64,000 nt of DNA, from assembly GCF_029626225.1 (NCBI RefSeq), contig NZ_JARUBP010000001.1:7316001-7380000 (forward strand), written 5' to 3'. A program made the translations under genes and the position numbers. This document shows, piece by piece, positions 61,634-64,000 of this stretch. The notes beneath the pieces are model-generated. The model had not been told where the DNA came from. It searched no databases and saw only the letters and a list, made by a program, of their open reading frames with translations. Within the stretch, counting starts at the first letter, position 1, and each line of letters opens with the position of its first letter. Source of the stretch: Asanoa sp. WMMD1127. Lineage in GTDB: Bacteria; Actinomycetota; Actinomycetes; Mycobacteriales; Micromonosporaceae.

Positions 61634-62851
61634 CGCGCCCACCGGCTCGGGCGTCGGGTCCGTGCGGGCGCCCGGCAGCGTGCGCACCGCGCGGGACGCC
61701 AACGGCGCCAGCGCCGCGACCGCGAACACCACCCCGCACACCAGCGCCACCCGCGCCCCACCCCAGGCCGCCGCGGCCGGCCCGACCAGCAGCTGGCCCA
61801 GCGGAATCGCGGCGAACGAGAGCAGGTCGTCGATCGACGACACCCGCCCGATCCGCTCCGAGCCGACGTGGCGCTGCACGGCACTCTCCCAGGTGATCCC
61901 GGACGCGGCGAAGCCGAGCCCGCCCACGAACGCCGCCGTCGCCAACCAGACCGGATCCAGACCGAGCCCCAGCGCCAGCAGCGAGCAGGCCCCGAGCGCC
62001 CCCGTCAGGCGCCCGAACCGCAGCGGATGGCGGGGAACGAAGCGGTACATCACCACGCTCATCGCCAGCAACCCCGCGGCCCGCACGCTGAGCACGACAC
62101 CCCAGACCGCCTCGCCGGACCGCTGCTGGGTCAGCGTCGGCCCCAACACCTGCCACGGCCCGACGTTGACCAGGTTGATCACGGAGTACGCGAGCGCCAC
62201 CGGCCACACCCACGGGATCGCGAAGAACGCCCGCCAGCCGGCGCCCAGGTCGCGCAGCAGCGAAGAAGCGGCAGCGGCCGGGGCCGGCGCGACGCGGGGC
62301 AGCCGCGACAGGAACGCCGCCGCCGCCACGAAGCTGACCGCGTCGACCGCGATCGCCCAACCCCCGCCCGCCGCCACCACCACGAGCCCGGCCACCGTCG
62401 GGCCCACGATCAACACGGCGGCCCGGGTGCCGGACAGCAGCGAGTTCGCCCGCTCGAGCTCAGCCGAACCGACCAGCGACGGCACGATCCCCCGCAGCGC
62501 CGGCGAGGTGAACGCCTCGAGGGCACCAGCCACCAGCGCCAGCCCGGCGACCAGCCACAGCCGGTAGAGGCCGCCGATCAGCACGAACGCGATCGCGCCC
62601 TGGGTCAGCCCGGCGCCCAGGTTGGCGACGATCAGCACGAGCCGGCGCGGCAGCCGGTCCGCGACCACGCCGCCGACCAGGAGCAGGGCCAGGTGCGGCA
62701 CGAGCTGGCAGGCCAGCACGATGCCGAGGTCGCCGGGCCGGCCGCTGGCGTCCAGCATGGCGAAGGCGAGCGCGACCGGGGTCATCGCGCTGCCGGCGAG
62801 CGACACCAGCCGCCCGAGATAGAAGGCGCGGAACGCCGGGTTCAGGAGCAC
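61631..62851 (-). CDS. MFS transporter (EntS/enterobactin-exporter type)
   Basis: Twelve-helix major facilitator of 406 residues. N-terminal FRAFYLGRLVSLAGSAMTPVALAFAML, the loop 2-3 motif GGVVADRLPRRLVLI (G-x3-D-x2-x-R-R), and a duplicated second half with IGRVSSIDDLLSFAAIPLGQLLVGP are all present. Probable drug or siderophore exporter. Substrate unknown. It diverges from an ArsR-type regulator gene 59 bp away, which likely controls it. Confidence 0.9.
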   Translation of the reverse strand: MLLNPAFRAFYLGRLVSLAGSAMTPVALAFAMLDASGRPGDLGIVLACQLVPHLALLLVGGVVADRLPRRLVLIVANLGAGLTQGAIAFVLIGGLYRLWLVAGLALVAGALEAFTSPALRGIVPSLVGSAELERANSLLSGTRAAVLIVGPTVAGLVVVAAGGGWAIAVDAVSFVAAAAFLSRLPRVAPAPAAAASSLLRDLGAGWRAFFAIPWVWPVALAYSVINLVNVGPWQVLGPTLTQQRSGEAVWGVVLSVRAAGLLAMSVVMYRFVPRHPLRFGRLTGALGACSLLALGLGLDPVWLATAAFVGGLGFAASGITWESAVQRHVGSERIGRVSSIDDLLSFAAIPLGQLLVGPAAAAWGGARVALVCGVVFAVAALAPLASRAVRTLPGARTDPTPEPVGA

Positions 62852-62910
62852 CCGGGGAGCATTCCGGCCGGCGGGCGCCGCCCGCTAACCTTGCGGCGAA
62901 AGGCGTAACG

Positions 62911-63891
62911 ATGACTCTCCTGCGGCTCTCCCCCACCGCGCTGTCCCGCTGCCGGTTCGCGATCTCCCCGCTGGCCGAGACGCTGGGCGCGCTGATCACC
63001 CTGCACCGGCCCGCCCCGGAGCCCTGGGCCCGGCGATGGCACGACGAGCACCGGCCCGCGTACACGGAATGGCTGGCCCGGGACACCTTCGCGACCGGCC
63101 TCATGAGCCTCGTCGCGGCCACGAAATGGCTTCCGGACCTGGTGGCCGTCCCGCCGACCGGCGGCACCGGCACCCGCCTGCGTGACGAGCTCGCCGAGGT
63201 CGCCCGCTTCGGCGACGAGGAGACGAGAGCGACGATGACCCAGTCGCTGGCGGCGAGCTGGCAGGACCAGGACACGCGCTGGCTGGAGAGGCACGCCGAT
63301 CTCGGCCCGCGCACGGCCGCCGTGCTCAACGACGGCTGGGCACGCTTCGTCGCTCCCGACTGGCCCCGCCGCCGCGCCCTGCTCGAACGCGACATCATGC
63401 ACCGCGCGGGACTGCTCGCGGCGTACGGCTGGAAGGAAGCGGTCCGGACCATGACCCGCCGCTCGGAGTGGGTCGGCGACGACGCGATCCGGTTCAGCGA
63501 CCAGGACTTCCCCGACCGCTGGATCAGCGACGAGGGGCTGGTGTTCGTCCCGAAGACCACCGGCGACGGCTCGTGGACCTGCGAACGCCCGCCCCGGTAC
63601 GCGCTGGTCTACCCCGCCCGCGGCCCCGCCGCCGAGGTGACCGACCCGGCCGGCGACCCGCTCGCCGCGCTGCTGGGCCCCGGCCGCGCCCGGGTGCTCC
63701 GCGAGCTGCGCCAGGCGGCGACCAGCACCCAACTGGCGTACGCCCTGGAGATCTCGCTCGGCACGGTCAGCACCCACCTGGCCGTGCTCCGGGACGCCGG
63801 GGTGGTCACCGGTGGGCGCGCCGGGCGGTCCGTGGTCTACCGGCTCACCGAACGCGGCGCCGACCTGCTGGCCACCCTCAGCGCGGCTTGA
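62911..63891 (+). CDS. ArsR-type winged-helix regulator with long N-terminal domain
   Basis: 326 residues. The C-terminal 80 residues form an ArsR winged helix (LGPGRARVLRELRQAATSTQLAYALEISLGTVSTHLAVLRDAGVVTGGRAGRSVVYRLTERG). The N-terminal 230 residues are a DUF5937-like domain of unknown role. No metal-binding Cys pair is seen, so it is probably not a classical metal sensor. TAACCT lies 19 nt before the ATG, with AAAGG in between. It probably regulates the divergent MFS exporter. Confidence 0.87.
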   Translation: MTLLRLSPTALSRCRFAISPLAETLGALITLHRPAPEPWARRWHDEHRPAYTEWLARDTFATGLMSLVAATKWLPDLVAVPPTGGTGTRLRDELAEVARFGDEETRATMTQSLAASWQDQDTRWLERHADLGPRTAAVLNDGWARFVAPDWPRRRALLERDIMHRAGLLAAYGWKEAVRTMTRRSEWVGDDAIRFSDQDFPDRWISDEGLVFVPKTTGDGSWTCERPPRYALVYPARGPAAEVTDPAGDPLAALLGPGRARVLRELRQAATSTQLAYALEISLGTVSTHLAVLRDAGVVTGGRAGRSVVYRLTERGADLLATLSAA

Positions 63892-64000
63892 CGCGCAGCC
63901 CGGGCGGGGCCAGGGTCGGCCGGTACGCCGCCACCCGGTCCTTGCCGGCCGCCTTGGCCGCGTAGAGCGCCAGGTCCGCCTCCCGCAGCAGGTCGCCCGA
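63878..64000 (-). CDS. GGDEF-domain protein, C-terminal fragment (5' part outside window)
   Basis: Forty residues reach the window edge: SGDLLREADLALYAAKAAGK, then DRVAAYRP and a short tail ending in a TGA at 63880-63878. The ADLALYxAKxxGKDRV pattern is the conserved end of GGDEF (diguanylate cyclase) domains. Upstream domains and the GGDEF motif lie outside, so activity cannot be judged. It overlaps the convergent ArsR-type gene by 14 nt. Confidence 0.8.
   Translation of the reverse strand, partial: SGDLLREADLALYAAKAAGKDRVAAYRPTLAPPGLRVKPR

Overview
This is chromosomal DNA from a high-GC actinobacterium, most likely a member of the Micromonosporaceae (Actinoplanes/Micromonospora type). The evidence is the extreme third-position G/C, the GTG starts, several leaderless-looking promoters with a TANNNT -10 box, the actinobacterial dcw layout, and typical actinobacterial families: MurT/GatD, an Rv2175c homologue, PknL and an ImuA'/ImuB/DnaE2 mutasome. 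No rRNA, tRNA, CRISPR array or prophage was seen.

Layout. (1) 1-12.3 kb, minus strand: the division and cell-wall (dcw) cluster mraZ-rsmH-ftsL-ftsI-murE-murF-mraY-ftsW-murG-murC, mostly with 4-base overlaps. It starts at a promoter covered by three 10-bp-spaced MraZ boxes. murD is missing from its usual place between mraY and ftsW. (2) 12.5-17.2 kb: an NlpC/P60 wall hydrolase behind a probable c-di-AMP (ydaO-type) riboswitch, then murT-gatD (lipid II amidation) and a TVP38-type membrane protein. (3) 17.2-23.5 kb, minus: leuS behind a classical leucine attenuator (leader peptide MARAFLLLTEPC plus terminator), then a GPP34-like protein, an acetamidase and an APC permease. (4) 23.7-28.5 kb: a MoxR-DUF58-transglutaminase operon. 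(5) 28.7-36.4 kb: GNAT, DUF3040, dinB, a complete IS481-family element with 25-bp inverted repeats and a 6-bp target duplication, a phosphodiesterase/methyltransferase pair, a SnoaL-like protein with an 18-bp minisatellite, and a TetR regulator. (6) 36.4-44.7 kb: a 1.2 kb non-coding repeat region (107-bp tandem repeats), then the SOS mutasome operon HEPN-imuA'-imuB-dnaE2. That operon has a LexA box, a long hairpin-rich leader and a 14-codon cysteine-rich upstream ORF. (7) 44.8-57.6 kb: ybaK and carotenoid genes (crtA-like, GNAT, cruF, glycosyltransferase, crtD/crtI-like, prenyl diphosphate synthase, split lycopene cyclase). They are interleaved with the metF-idsA-mpt-Rv2175c-pknL block known from Mycobacterium tuberculosis. 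(8) 57.9-64 kb: a membrane protein, pknL with four PASTA domains, endonuclease IV, an MFS exporter with a divergent ArsR-type regulator, and the 3' end of a GGDEF gene.

Main themes: peptidoglycan synthesis and its control (dcw, MurT/GatD, NlpC/P60, PknL); DNA damage tolerance and repair (DinB, ImuA'/ImuB/DnaE2, endonuclease IV); and tailoring of a probably glycosylated carotenoid. The most informative non-coding signals are the leuS attenuator, the MraZ operator, the riboswitch, the structured mutasome leader with its Cys-rich peptide, and the IS element whose transposase stop codon is supplied by the target site.
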